64,000 nucleotides of DNA, from NCBI GenBank assembly GCA_038251325.1, contig JBBSBL010000002.1:1-64000 (forward strand). The letters run 5' to 3'. Origin of the DNA: JBBSBL01 sp038251325 (GTDB lineage: Bacteria > Actinomycetota > Thermoleophilia > Solirubrobacterales > Solirubrobacteraceae). Positions 31,733-39,650 of the stretch are shown one piece after another. The notes under the pieces were generated by a model. The model was not told the DNA's origin. It did not search any database and saw only the letters and a program-made list of their open reading frames with translations. Made by a program: the position numbers and the translations under genes. The first letter of the stretch is position 1, and each line of letters begins with the position of its first letter.

Positions 31733-32632
31733 CTACGCCGCGACGCCGAGCCCGACCCCGATCACCTTGAGCCGCCGGCTCAGCGCGGTGAAGGCGAACT
31801 CGTTGACCTCGGCCGAGCTGCGACCGAGCAGCGTCCACTCGCCCGCCGGGTCCTTACCCGCCGGCACGAGCACACCCTGGGCGATCGGCAGCAGCTCCAT
31901 CAGCCGCTCCTCGATCCGGCGGGCGTGCGCCGGGTCCTTCGCCTTCTGCTTGAGGAACCACGTGCCGTAGGCGACGTGGCGATGCTCGTCCTGGCTGATC
32001 CGGCGGAAGCCCTCCAGGAAGCCGGGCAGGATGTCGCGCTCCTCGAAGGTCAGCGTCATGAAGTTCTGGCCGGTCAAGGCCAGGGTGCCCTCGATGACCA
32101 TGTGGTAGGTGACGACGAAGTCGATCTTCGCCTCGATGTCGCCCGGGTCGGCGATCAGCCGCTCGCCGGCCGCCACCAGGCGGCGATCGAACAGCTCGAC
32201 GAAGGCGTCGTTGAGGTCGTGGCGGACGCGGTCGAGCCGGTCGTCGATCGAGCCGTCATAGCCGAGCACATGCTCGTAGAAGCGGTTGAAGTGCTGGACG
32301 TGGCGGGCCTCGTCGACCTGCTGGGTGGCGAGGAACGCCTCCTCGGCCTGGTCCTCATAGGCCATCACGAGCCCGGAGAACTGGGTCGTCACCCGCTCCT
32401 CCCCCACGAAGAACGAGGACAGCGACCAGATCATGTCGTCGCGCTCGGCATCCGGCACGGCGAGCCAGTCCTCGCGGTCGCGGGTGAACTCGATCGCGTG
32501 TGCCGACCACGGCTGGCGCTCCCACAGCTCGTAGAGCTGCTGCGGCGCCATGAGCTTGACCTTCGAGAGCTGGGACTCGTCGCTGATCGTGGCGACGTCG
32601 CCCTGGCGGGTGAGGTCGAGGAGCGTGGGCAT
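31733..32632 (-). CDS. R2-like ligand-binding oxidase (R2lox)
   Basis: 299 residues of the ribonucleotide reductase R2-like ferritin fold. Metal-ligand positions E78, E108/H111 (VDEARH), E181 (YHMVIEG) and E216/H219 (DEHRH) are all present. V81, three residues after E78, and Y176, five before E181, match the valine-tyrosine pair that forms the ether cross-link in R2lox, which uses a Mn/Fe cofactor and a bound fatty acid. ATG 32632 has a GGAGG ribosome-binding site; the longer open frame upstream is noncoding. A TetR gene is divergent, as with Rv0232/Rv0233 in M. tuberculosis. Annotation as ribonucleotide reductase beta subunit would probably be wrong. Confidence 0.87.
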   Translation of the reverse strand: MPTLLDLTRQGDVATISDESQLSKVKLMAPQQLYELWERQPWSAHAIEFTRDREDWLAVPDAERDDMIWSLSSFFVGEERVTTQFSGLVMAYEDQAEEAFLATQQVDEARHVQHFNRFYEHVLGYDGSIDDRLDRVRHDLNDAFVELFDRRLVAAGERLIADPGDIEAKIDFVVTYHMVIEGTLALTGQNFMTLTFEERDILPGFLEGFRRISQDEHRHVAYGTWFLKQKAKDPAHARRIEERLMELLPIAQGVLVPAGKDPAGEWTLLGRSSAEVNEFAFTALSRRLKVIGVGLGVAA

Positions 32633-32685
32633 GCGTGGGCCTCCGGAGGCGCTGGGCTGGCGGTCGCGGTCAGGATGGCATAGGC

Positions 32686-32700
32686 TTGACACTGTGTCAA
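32686..32700. promoter_or_regulatory. Perfect 15-bp palindrome between R2lox and tetR, probable TetR operator
   Basis: TTGACAC-T-GTGTCAA is a perfect inverted repeat (7+1+7) in the 93-bp divergent intergenic region. Each arm carries a -35-like TTGACA, one on each strand, so a bound repressor would cover both promoters. Placement and symmetry fit autoregulation plus control of R2lox by the adjacent TetR protein. Confidence 0.68.
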
Positions 32701-32725
32701 ACACTCCGCCGATACGCTCGCGATC

Positions 32726-33346
32726 ATGGCCTCCCTGAGCCGCCGCACCGAGCCGCAGAGCGCCCGCCGGGCGCAGATCGAGCGCAGCGTGATCGAGGCG
32801 ACCCAGCGACTGCTCGCCGACGGAACCTCCTACGCCGAGCTGAACGTCGAGCGGATCGCCACCGAGGCGGGGATCTCCCGGACGGCGTTCTACTTCTACT
32901 TCCGCGACAAGCGCGAGCTGCTGATGCGGGTCACCGAGGACGTGGCCGCGCAGCTCGAGGACGAGGCGCTGGGCTGGCTGGAGGGCCGCGCCGGGCCTGA
33001 GGAGCTGGCTCCCGCGCTGGCCCGGATCGTCGGGATCCACCGCGAGCACGGCCCCGCGCTCCGAGCCGTGGTGGAGACGTCGGCCTACGATGAGGAGGTC
33101 GCCGGCTTCTGGCGCGAGCTCATCGGCCGCTTCGTGACCCGGACGACGGCACGCATCCAAGAGGAGCAGGCGGGCGGGCGGGCGCTCACCGGGATCCCGC
33201 CCCAGCCGACCGCGTTCGCGCTGTGCTGGATGACCGAGCGGACCTGTTACCAGAGCCTCGTCCAGGGCCAGCTGCTCGGTGACGCGCTGGCGGAGGCCCT
33301 CGCCGCGGTCTGGACGGGCACGATCTACGGGCGCGCGAGCCGCTAG
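32726..33346 (+). CDS. TetR family transcriptional regulator
   Basis: 206 residues. The N-terminal DNA-binding domain (about 15-65) has QIERSVIEATQRLLADG and the helix-turn-helix VERIATEAGISRTAFYFYFRDKRELL. The C-terminal ligand domain is helical and ends WTGTIYGR, like regulators of lipid metabolism. It is divergent from R2lox, with a perfect palindrome between. Its TAG overlaps the stop of the convergent WecA/MraY-type gene by three bases (CTAG). The ligand is unknown; fatty acid or acyl-CoA would fit the R2lox partner. Confidence 0.9.
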   Translation: MASLSRRTEPQSARRAQIERSVIEATQRLLADGTSYAELNVERIATEAGISRTAFYFYFRDKRELLMRVTEDVAAQLEDEALGWLEGRAGPEELAPALARIVGIHREHGPALRAVVETSAYDEEVAGFWRELIGRFVTRTTARIQEEQAGGRALTGIPPQPTAFALCWMTERTCYQSLVQGQLLGDALAEALAAVWTGTIYGRASR

Positions 33347-34509
33347 CGGGGCGGCACCGCCTCCCACTCGCCCGTCTCGATCTCCCGGCGCACCTCGCGG
33401 TCGATCTCGTGCTCGGAGGTGTCGGGCTCCGCGCTGCGCAGCTGCCACGTCCGCAGCCGGCGGAACTTGAGGATCTCCAGCGTCGCCACCACGTAGACGC
33501 TCGTGGCCATCGCGCCGAGCAGCAGCAGGCCCATGAGGATCGACCAACCGATCCGGAAGTGGCCCGCGTGGTCGGAATAGGGCACGAACCGCAGCGCGAC
33601 CGCGACGCCGGACAGCGCCGCCGTCCAGCCGTAGAGATAGGCGACGGTCCGCCGCGGCGAGAACCCGATGCGCGCGAAGCGGTGGTGGAAGTGGTTCGCG
33701 TCGGCCTCGTAGACCTTGCGCCGGTACTTGATCCGCTTGGCCACGACGAAGCCGGTGTCGAGGATCGGGACGGCGAGCACGACGAGCGGCACGATGAGCG
33801 CGATCACGGCGTTCGTCTTGAGCGTGCCCTGCACCGCCGCGGCGCCGAGCAGGAGACCGAGGACGTTCGCGCCGGTGTCGCCCATGAAGATCGACGCCGG
33901 AGGGAAGTTGTGCCACAGGAAGCCGAGCGCCGCCCCCGCCGTGAGCGCCGCCAGCACCCCGGCCGCGGTGCGTGAGAGGTCGAAGGCGATGATCGAGAAG
34001 GCGATCGCGCTGATCCCGCAGACGCCGGCGGCGAGGCCGTCCACGCCGTCGCAGAGGTTGACGACGTTCATCAGCGCCACCAGCCCGATGACGGTCAGCG
34101 GGCCGCCGACGCCATGGAGATCGATCGGGCCGAGGAACGGGAGCGTGATGTTGTCGACCTGGACGCCGCTCAGCACCACGACGAGCGCGGCGGCCACCTG
34201 GCCCAGGAGCTTCCACTGCGGGGCGAGGTCGACGACGTCGTCGACGGCCATCACCGCGGCGATGATCGCCGCGCCGGCGAGGATGCCGCGGGTCTCGCCG
34301 TCCCACGGCAGGAAGAGCACCCCGGACAGCAGCGCGGCGGCGAGGATGGCCAGGCCGCCGAGCCGCGGCGTCGGGCGGTCGGACAGGCCGCGGGCGCGCG
34401 GCTGGTCCACGGCCCCGAGCCGCGTGGCGAGCCGCGCGGCGAGCGGGGTCAGCAGCGCCGACGTGGCGCCCGCGACGAGGAAGGCGTAGAGGGCGTCGAG
34501 CTCGGACAT
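33343..34509 (-). CDS. MraY/WecA family undecaprenyl-phosphate sugar-1-phosphate transferase
   Basis: 388 residues with about ten to eleven membrane helices. Family motifs are RPTPRLGGLAI near 45, MAVDDVVDL near 87 (catalytic aspartates), NVVNLCDGVDGLAAG near 150, FMGDTGANVLG near 210 and the C-terminal-loop NHFHHRFARIGFS. This set fits WecA-type GlcNAc-1-phosphate transferases better than MraY. It would start a lipid-linked polymer, possibly one later attached by an LCP protein. ATG 34509 is chosen; 34530 is an alternative. In many actinobacteria the gene sits between glyA and the atp operon, as is broadly the case here. Confidence 0.9.
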   Translation of the reverse strand: MSELDALYAFLVAGATSALLTPLAARLATRLGAVDQPRARGLSDRPTPRLGGLAILAAALLSGVLFLPWDGETRGILAGAAIIAAVMAVDDVVDLAPQWKLLGQVAAALVVVLSGVQVDNITLPFLGPIDLHGVGGPLTVIGLVALMNVVNLCDGVDGLAAGVCGISAIAFSIIAFDLSRTAAGVLAALTAGAALGFLWHNFPPASIFMGDTGANVLGLLLGAAAVQGTLKTNAVIALIVPLVVLAVPILDTGFVVAKRIKYRRKVYEADANHFHHRFARIGFSPRRTVAYLYGWTAALSGVAVALRFVPYSDHAGHFRIGWSILMGLLLLGAMATSVYVVATLEILKFRRLRTWQLRSAEPDTSEHEIDREVRREIETGEWEAVPPR

Positions 34510-34586
34510 CGCGCTCCGGCGGCGAAGCATGGCAGCCGCCGCCGACCGCGCCGCGCCCCGGCCGGCGGCGCGCGGCGGCCGACCGG

Positions 34587-35879
34587 CTACACGGCCGCCG
34601 GCGTCCCGAGCTGCGCGTAGAGCGGGTGCCGCTCGACGATCGCGTCGACGCGCTCGGCCAGCTCCCCCCGCGCCGCCACGAAGTCCTCGGTGGCAAGGGC
34701 GGCGGCGAGGATGCGCCCGACCTCGGTGAAGTCCTCGGCGCCCAGCCCGCGCGTCGCCAGCGCCGGGGTGCCGATGCGCAAACCCGACGTGACCATCGGC
34801 GGACGCGGGTCGAAGGGGACGGCGTTGCGGTTCACGGTGATCCCGATGTCGTGGAGGCGGTCCTCGGCCTGCTGGCCGTCGAGCTCCGAGGCGCGCAGGT
34901 CGCAGAGCACGAGATGCACGTCGGTCCCGCCGGTCAGCACGCTGATCCCCCTCCCCGCGTCGAGCAGCTCGCGGCCGACGATCCGGGCCCCCTCCACGGT
35001 TCGGCGCTGGCGCTCGCGGAAGGTCTCGCTCTGCGCGATGGCGAGCGCGACGGCCTTCCCGGCGACGACGTGCATCAGCGGCCCGCCCTGCTGGCCCGGG
35101 AACACCGCGGAGTTGATCTTCTTCGCGTGCTCCTCCCGGCACAGGATCATGCCGCCGCGGGCGCCGCCCAGGGTCTTGTGGATCGTCGTGGAGACGACGT
35201 CGGCGTAGGGCACGGGGCTCGGATGGAGGTCGGCGGCCACGAGCCCGGCAAAGTGGGCCATGTCGACGAACAGGTACGCGCCGACCTCGTCCGCGATGTC
35301 CCGGAAGCGGGGGAAGTCGAGCTGCCGGGGGTAGGCGGACCAGCCGGCGATGATGAGCTTCGGGCGCCGCTCGCGCGCGATGCGGGCGACCTCGTCCATG
35401 TCGATCAGGCTGGTCTCGCGGTCCACCCCGTAGGCCGCGACGTCGTAGAGCCGGCCGGAGAGGTTGAGCTTCATCCCGTGGGTGAGGTGGCCGCCATGGG
35501 CGAGCTCGAGCCCGAGGATCGTGTCGCCCGGCTCGAGCAGCGCGTGGTAGACCGCCGCGTTGGCCTGGGCGCCGGCGTGCGGCTGGACGTTGACGTGCTC
35601 GGCCCCGAACAGCGCCTTGGCCCGCTCGATGGCCAGCGTCTCGGCGATGTCGACGAACTCGCAGCCGCCGTAGTACCGGCGGCCCGGGTAGCCCTCGGCG
35701 TACTTGTTCGTCAGCACCGAGCCCTGGCACTCGAGGATCGCCTGGGGCACGAAGTTCTCCGAGGCGATCATCTCGAGCGTCCGCTGCTGGCGGTCGAGCT
35801 CGAGACGGAGCACCTCGGCGATCTCGGGATCGACCTCGGCCAGCGGGCGGGAGAAGTGGTGCTCGGGGAGATCGGTCAT
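34587..35879 (-). CDS. glyA: Serine hydroxymethyltransferase
   Basis: 430 residues from ATG 35879. It interconverts serine and glycine with transfer of the C1 unit to tetrahydrofolate. Motifs: EMIASENFVPQAILECQGS near 36, NKYAEGYPGRRYYGG, VNVQPHAGAQANAAVY, and the PLP lysine in VSTTIHKTLGGARGGM. The frame is open far upstream, but only this start gives the normal N-terminus. Its place after prfA-prmC-tsaC is conserved in many Gram-positive bacteria. It also feeds one-carbon units to the methyl cycle served by ahcY. Confidence 0.96.
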   Translation of the reverse strand: MTDLPEHHFSRPLAEVDPEIAEVLRLELDRQQRTLEMIASENFVPQAILECQGSVLTNKYAEGYPGRRYYGGCEFVDIAETLAIERAKALFGAEHVNVQPHAGAQANAAVYHALLEPGDTILGLELAHGGHLTHGMKLNLSGRLYDVAAYGVDRETSLIDMDEVARIARERRPKLIIAGWSAYPRQLDFPRFRDIADEVGAYLFVDMAHFAGLVAADLHPSPVPYADVVSTTIHKTLGGARGGMILCREEHAKKINSAVFPGQQGGPLMHVVAGKAVALAIAQSETFRERQRRTVEGARIVGRELLDAGRGISVLTGGTDVHLVLCDLRASELDGQQAEDRLHDIGITVNRNAVPFDPRPPMVTSGLRIGTPALATRGLGAEDFTEVGRILAAALATEDFVAARGELAERVDAIVERHPLYAQLGTPAAV

Positions 35880-35974
35880 CGGCGGGTCTGGCCCTTCGGG
35901 CGGAGCGTCGCGAGGCGGTCGGCGGCCCGCCGACGATACCAACGGGTCCCGGTGACTCCCGGCGTGAGCCGCGT

Positions 35975-36604
35975 TCAGCCGAGCGCCGGGCGGATCGCGT
36001 CCTCGGCCACGGCGCCGGGCCGCACGATCGCCCACGCGCCCTCGAACTCGAAGCGCCGGAGGTCGAGCACCGTCGAGGCGGTCCCGGGCAGCGGGCCGGC
36101 GTCGAGCACGAGGTCGGCGGCCGCCCGGATCGGCGCCGGGACGTCGCTCAATCGGCGCGCATCGGGGCCGCCGGCGTGGTTCGCGCTCGACTGCAGGACC
36201 GGCCAGCGCACGGTCGACAGCGCGGCGAGCGGCCCGTCGAGCCGGGGCACGCGCAGGCCGAGGGTGCCCGGGTCGGGCCCGCAGGCCAGCGGCCAGCGGC
36301 ACTCGGGGTTGGGCAGCAGGACCGTGACGGCGCCGGGGAGCAGGCGGCGCAGCGCGGCGTCGGTCCGCGGACCGAGCTCCGGGAGGGCGGCCAGGGCGAG
36401 CTCGAGCGCGAAGAGCATCACCGCGGCCGGCCTGTCCGGTGGGCGACCCTTCAGGGCGTAGAGGCGCCGGACGGCGCCCTTGTCGCCGGGCTCGCAGGCG
36501 AGGCCGTAGACCGTGTCGGCCGGGAACACGGCCACGCCGCCGACGCGCATGCAGCGCGCGAACGTCGCCGCGTCCTCGGCGGTGAGCCCGCCCGCGCCGC
36601 TCAC
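35975..36604 (-). CDS. tsaC: L-threonylcarbamoyladenylate synthase (TsaC/Sua5 family)
   Basis: 209 residues from a GTG start that overlaps the prmC stop (GTGA). It makes threonylcarbamoyl-AMP for the t6A modification of ANN-decoding tRNAs. Visible motifs: GGVAVFPADTVYGLACEP near 23, LYALKGRPPDRPAAVML, PGAVTVLLPNP, LGLRVPRL and QSSANHAGGP. It is the short form, lacking the extra C-terminal Sua5 domain. It is coupled to prmC and upstream of glyA. Confidence 0.92.
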   Translation of the reverse strand: MSGAGGLTAEDAATFARCMRVGGVAVFPADTVYGLACEPGDKGAVRRLYALKGRPPDRPAAVMLFALELALAALPELGPRTDAALRRLLPGAVTVLLPNPECRWPLACGPDPGTLGLRVPRLDGPLAALSTVRWPVLQSSANHAGGPDARRLSDVPAPIRAAADLVLDAGPLPGTASTVLDLRRFEFEGAWAIVRPGAVAEDAIRPALG

Positions 36605-37422
36605 CGCCGGCCCGCGACGACCCGGTCGATCCCGGCGAGGTCCGGCCGGGGCCCGGCGTCGGCCCAGCCGCCGGCGCGCAGGAGCGTGCCGACCGCTTCC
36701 GCCTGACCGGCCCCGACCTCGAGCGCGAGGCGCGGGACCGCCCGTTCGGCGGCCTGGGCCACGAGCCGGCGAATCACGCTCAGCCCGTCGGCGCTCGCCG
36801 CGAGCGCGAGGCGCGGCTCGTGGCGCGCGATCTCCGGCGCCAGCCCCGTGAGGTCGGCCTCGGCGACGTAGGGGAGGTTGGCGACGACGAGATCGAGCGG
36901 CCCATCGATCCCGGCCAGCAGATCGGCCCGGGCGAAGGCCACGTCGAGCCCCAGGCGCGCCGCGTTCCCACGTGCGACCGCGAGCGCCCCGGCGCTCACG
37001 TCGGCGCCGAGCACCTCGAGGTCGGGGCGCTCGTCGGCGAGCGCGAGCGCGACCGCCCCGCTGCCGGTTCCCACATCGCACACCCGCGCGCCGCGCGGCG
37101 CGAGCTCGAGCGCCGCCTCGACCAGGGTCTCGGTCTCCGGTCGCGGGATCAACACCCGGGGGTCGACGGTGAGCTCGAGGCGGCGGAACCCGCGCCGCCC
37201 GGTGATGTACGCCACGGGCTCGCGTGCTTCGCGGCGCACGATCGCCGCGGCGAAGCGCCTCACGTCCCCGGCGTCAATGGCCCGGTCGCCGCGGCCGACG
37301 AGCGCCAGCCGATCGACCCCGAGCGCGTCGGCAAGCAGCACCTCGGCGTCGAGGCGGGGCGTCCCCGCCCCGGCGGCGCCCAGTCGGGCGGCGCCGGCGC
37401 GCAGCGCGGCGGCGACCGTCAC
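36601..37422 (-). CDS. prmC: Peptide chain release factor N5-glutamine methyltransferase PrmC
   Basis: 273 residues from GTG 37422, 7 bp after the prfA stop; an ATG at 37470 would overlap prfA. It methylates the GGQ glutamine of release factors. The N-terminal helical domain has TPRLDAEVLLADALGVDR; the Rossmann domain has EPVAYITGRRGFRRLELTV, VLIPRPETETLVEAAL and VCDVGTGSGAVALALA. The catalytic NPPY motif reads NLPY here (ANLPYVAEADL), an unusual substitution at the proline that helps position the glutamine. Otherwise the enzyme looks complete. The adjacent prfA encodes one of its substrates. Confidence 0.92.
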   Translation of the reverse strand: MTVAAALRAGAARLGAAGAGTPRLDAEVLLADALGVDRLALVGRGDRAIDAGDVRRFAAAIVRREAREPVAYITGRRGFRRLELTVDPRVLIPRPETETLVEAALELAPRGARVCDVGTGSGAVALALADERPDLEVLGADVSAGALAVARGNAARLGLDVAFARADLLAGIDGPLDLVVANLPYVAEADLTGLAPEIARHEPRLALAASADGLSVIRRLVAQAAERAVPRLALEVGAGQAEAVGTLLRAGGWADAGPRPDLAGIDRVVAGRR

Positions 37423-37429
37423 CGGCGCC

Positions 37430-38482
37430 TCAGGCGACGGCCTGGGCCTCGAGGTGGCGGCGCTTCTCATCGTCCTGCAGAGCGGCGGTGAGCTCGGTGA
37501 GGTCGCCGGCGAGGATCTCGTCGAGGTTGTGGACGAGCAGGTTGATGCGGTGGTCCTTCACGCGCTTCTCCGGGAAGTTGTAGGTGCGGATCTTCTCCGC
37601 CCGCTCCCCGCTGCCGACCTGGGCCTGGCGGCTCGCGGCCAGCTCGGCCTGCTGCTCGGCGGCGGCGCGCTCGTAGAGCCGCGCCCGCAGCACCCGCATC
37701 GCCTTGTCGCGGTTCTGGAGCTGGGACTTCTCGTCCTGCATCGCGACGACGATCCCGGTCGGACGGTGGGTGTTGCGCCCGTCTGATTCGGTCGTGTTCA
37801 ACGACTGGCCGCCGGGCCCGGAGGAGCGGTAGACGTCGATCTGCAGGTCGTTCGGGTCGAGGTCGACGTCGACCTCCTCGGCCTCCGGCAGGACCGCGAC
37901 GGTCGCGGTCGAGGTGTGGATCCGGCCCTGGGACTCGGTCTCGGGCACGCGCTGGACACGGTGCGTGCCGCCCTCGAACTTGAACACGGAGTAGGCGCCC
38001 GCGCCCTTGATCGCGAACGTGGCCGCGCCGTCGCCCGCGCTGATCGGCTCGGTCGCGAACCCGCGCGACTCGGCGTAGCGGGTGAGCATGCGGGCGAGGT
38101 CGCCGGCCCACAGACCCGCCTCCTCCCCCCCGGCGCCGGGGCGCACCTCGACGATCACGTTCTTGCCGTCGTTGGGGTCGCGCTCGACCATGGCGCGGCG
38201 GAGCTCGGCGTCGAGGCGGGCCTTGCGCTCGCGTGCGGAGTCGAGGAGCTCGCGCACCTCGGCGTCCTCGGCGTCGCCCTCGTCGAGGAGCTCCCGCGCC
38301 CCCTGCTCGTCGTCGACCGCGCGCCGCCACTCCTGCGCGAGCCGCGCGGCGGGCTCGAGCTCGGCGTAGGCGCGCCCGGTCGCGGCGTAGCGCTCGCGGT
38401 CCCCGATCACCGCGGGGTCGCTCATCTCCCGCTCCAGCTCGGCGAAGCGCGATTCGATCTGCTCGACGAGCTGCTCGATCAC
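37430..38482 (-). CDS. prfA: Peptide chain release factor 1
   Basis: 350 residues. RF1 reads UAG and UAA. The codon-recognition PxT tripeptide is in QRVPETESQGR, and the GGQ motif in YRSSGPGGQSLNTTES. Downstream are GIVVAMQDEKSQLQNRDKAM and the closing IRTYNFPEKRVKDHR. Just after GGQ the usual NTTDSAVRITH is NTTESDGRNTH, an odd variation. The gene heads the prfA-prmC-tsaC-glyA series, with a frameshifted GGDEF gene between it and the DUF1385/rpmE pair. Confidence 0.95.
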   Translation of the reverse strand: MIEQLVEQIESRFAELEREMSDPAVIGDRERYAATGRAYAELEPAARLAQEWRRAVDDEQGARELLDEGDAEDAEVRELLDSARERKARLDAELRRAMVERDPNDGKNVIVEVRPGAGGEEAGLWAGDLARMLTRYAESRGFATEPISAGDGAATFAIKGAGAYSVFKFEGGTHRVQRVPETESQGRIHTSTATVAVLPEAEEVDVDLDPNDLQIDVYRSSGPGGQSLNTTESDGRNTHRPTGIVVAMQDEKSQLQNRDKAMRVLRARLYERAAAEQQAELAASRQAQVGSGERAEKIRTYNFPEKRVKDHRINLLVHNLDEILAGDLTELTAALQDDEKRRHLEAQAVA

Positions 38483-38536
38483 CCTGCGGAGTCTAGGCGC
38501 GGCGACGCGCCGCCTCAGGGGGGCCGGGGTTGCGGC

Positions 38537-39238
38537 TCAGGCCGCGACGGCGGCCTCGGCCACCACGAGCCGGTCGCGGCCCTGCTCCTTGGCGGAGTAG
38601 AGGGCGACGTCGGCCGACTCGAGCGCGCGCTCGAGCGCGACCGGCACGGCGTCGGCCACGCTGACGCCGAGTGAGATCGACACCTGGACGCCGGCCGGCT
38701 GGGCGGCGGCGACCTCCTCGCGCATCCGCTCGGCGACGGTCGTGCACCCTTCGAGCGGCGTCCCGGGGAGCAGGACGAGGAACTCCTCGCCGCCCATCCG
38801 GTACACGGCATCCCCGTCGCGCACGCACCCTTCGAGGATCTCGGCGATCTCCTTGAGGACGGCGTCGCCGACCGCGTGCCCGCGGGTGTCGTTGATCCGC
38901 TTGAAGTGGTCGATGTCGGCCATGATCATCCCGACGTCTCGCGACTTGGTCTCGCCGTGGTGGGCGAGCTCCTCGAAGACCGGCCCCAGCGCCTTGCGGT
39001 TGAGCAGCCCGGTGAGCGGATCGTGAACGGCGTCGTCGCGGTGCTCCACGTCGGAGGCCATGAGCACCGAGGTGAGCATGACCACCCCGCCGAGCAGTGC
39101 CAGCGGGAAGATCAGCAGCTGCGGCTGATGGTCGACCTTCCCCGGATCAACGCCGACGGTGACCGCGACCATGAGCGCGGCCGTGTAGACGAGCCGCGCG
39201 ACCATGCCGCCCCGGTTGAACCGGGCGCCGAGGGTCAC
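38537..39238 (-). CDS. Diguanylate cyclase (GGDEF), C-terminal part of a frameshifted gene
   Basis: 233 residues from GTG 39238. Two membrane helices (VARLVYTAALMVAVTVGV and LLIFPLALLGGVVMLTSVL) precede a GGDEF domain (about 68-228) with HDPLTGLLNRKAL, MIMADIDHFKRINDTRGH and the active site RMGGEEFLVLLPG. An RxxD inhibitory site (RDGD) lies five residues before GGEEF. The domain should make cyclic di-GMP. The N-terminal membrane part seems incomplete, because further hydrophobic helices are encoded directly upstream in another frame. Confidence 0.87.
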   Translation of the reverse strand: MTLGARFNRGGMVARLVYTAALMVAVTVGVDPGKVDHQPQLLIFPLALLGGVVMLTSVLMASDVEHRDDAVHDPLTGLLNRKALGPVFEELAHHGETKSRDVGMIMADIDHFKRINDTRGHAVGDAVLKEIAEILEGCVRDGDAVYRMGGEEFLVLLPGTPLEGCTTVAERMREEVAAAQPAGVQVSISLGVSVADAVPVALERALESADVALYSAKEQGRDRLVVAEAAVAA

Positions 39239-39575
39239 GGCCGGGATGGCCAGCCAGGCGACGGCGGGGCGAGCCGGGACCGCCGGTGAGCGCCGCGCTC
39301 ACGGCGATGCACGCCTGCGAGATCCCCCACGACGCCGCGGCGCGGTACTCCGGGTGGCGGGCGAGCTCGATGTCGTGATCGGCGATCGCGAAGGCCACCG
39401 CGGCGACGGCGAGCGGCGCCAACGTCCAGAAGCCCAGCCACGGCCCGGCGGCGAGCAGCGCGCCCGCGAGCGTGATCATCACCAGGCGGCGCGTGGGCCC
39501 GATGCGCAGATCCATGTCGAGGAGCCTGCGGCGATCGGCCTCGGTGGGGCAGAGCCAGGTCCGCGGGGCGGACAT
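39239..39575 (-). pseudogene. N-terminal membrane portion of the GGDEF gene, out of frame
   Basis: From ATG 39575 an open frame encodes SAPRTWLCPTEADRRRLLDM, a hydrophobic helix (LVMITLAGALLAAGPWLGFW), TLAPLAVAAVAFAIADHDIEL and a third segment ending SAALTGG. After about 39285 it turns into Arg/Pro-rich noise. The next frame continues sensibly as ARPAVAWLAIPAVTLGARFN into the GGDEF protein. A single one-base shift near 39270-39290 would join them into about 345 residues. It may be a real mutation or a sequencing error. Confidence 0.65.
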
Positions 39576-39650
39576 GCCTTCAGTTATCGGTGGCCGCGGG
39601 GGCGGTCTCGAGGTGGGCACGCCGCGCCGCGCCCGGCGACGCTCGGCTCC

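Noticed and set aside
31733..34696. Apparent 987-residue protein containing R2lox
   Set aside because: The upstream part reads through the WecA-like and tetR genes in a noncoding frame; ATG 32632 has a GGAGG site and the family's N-terminus.
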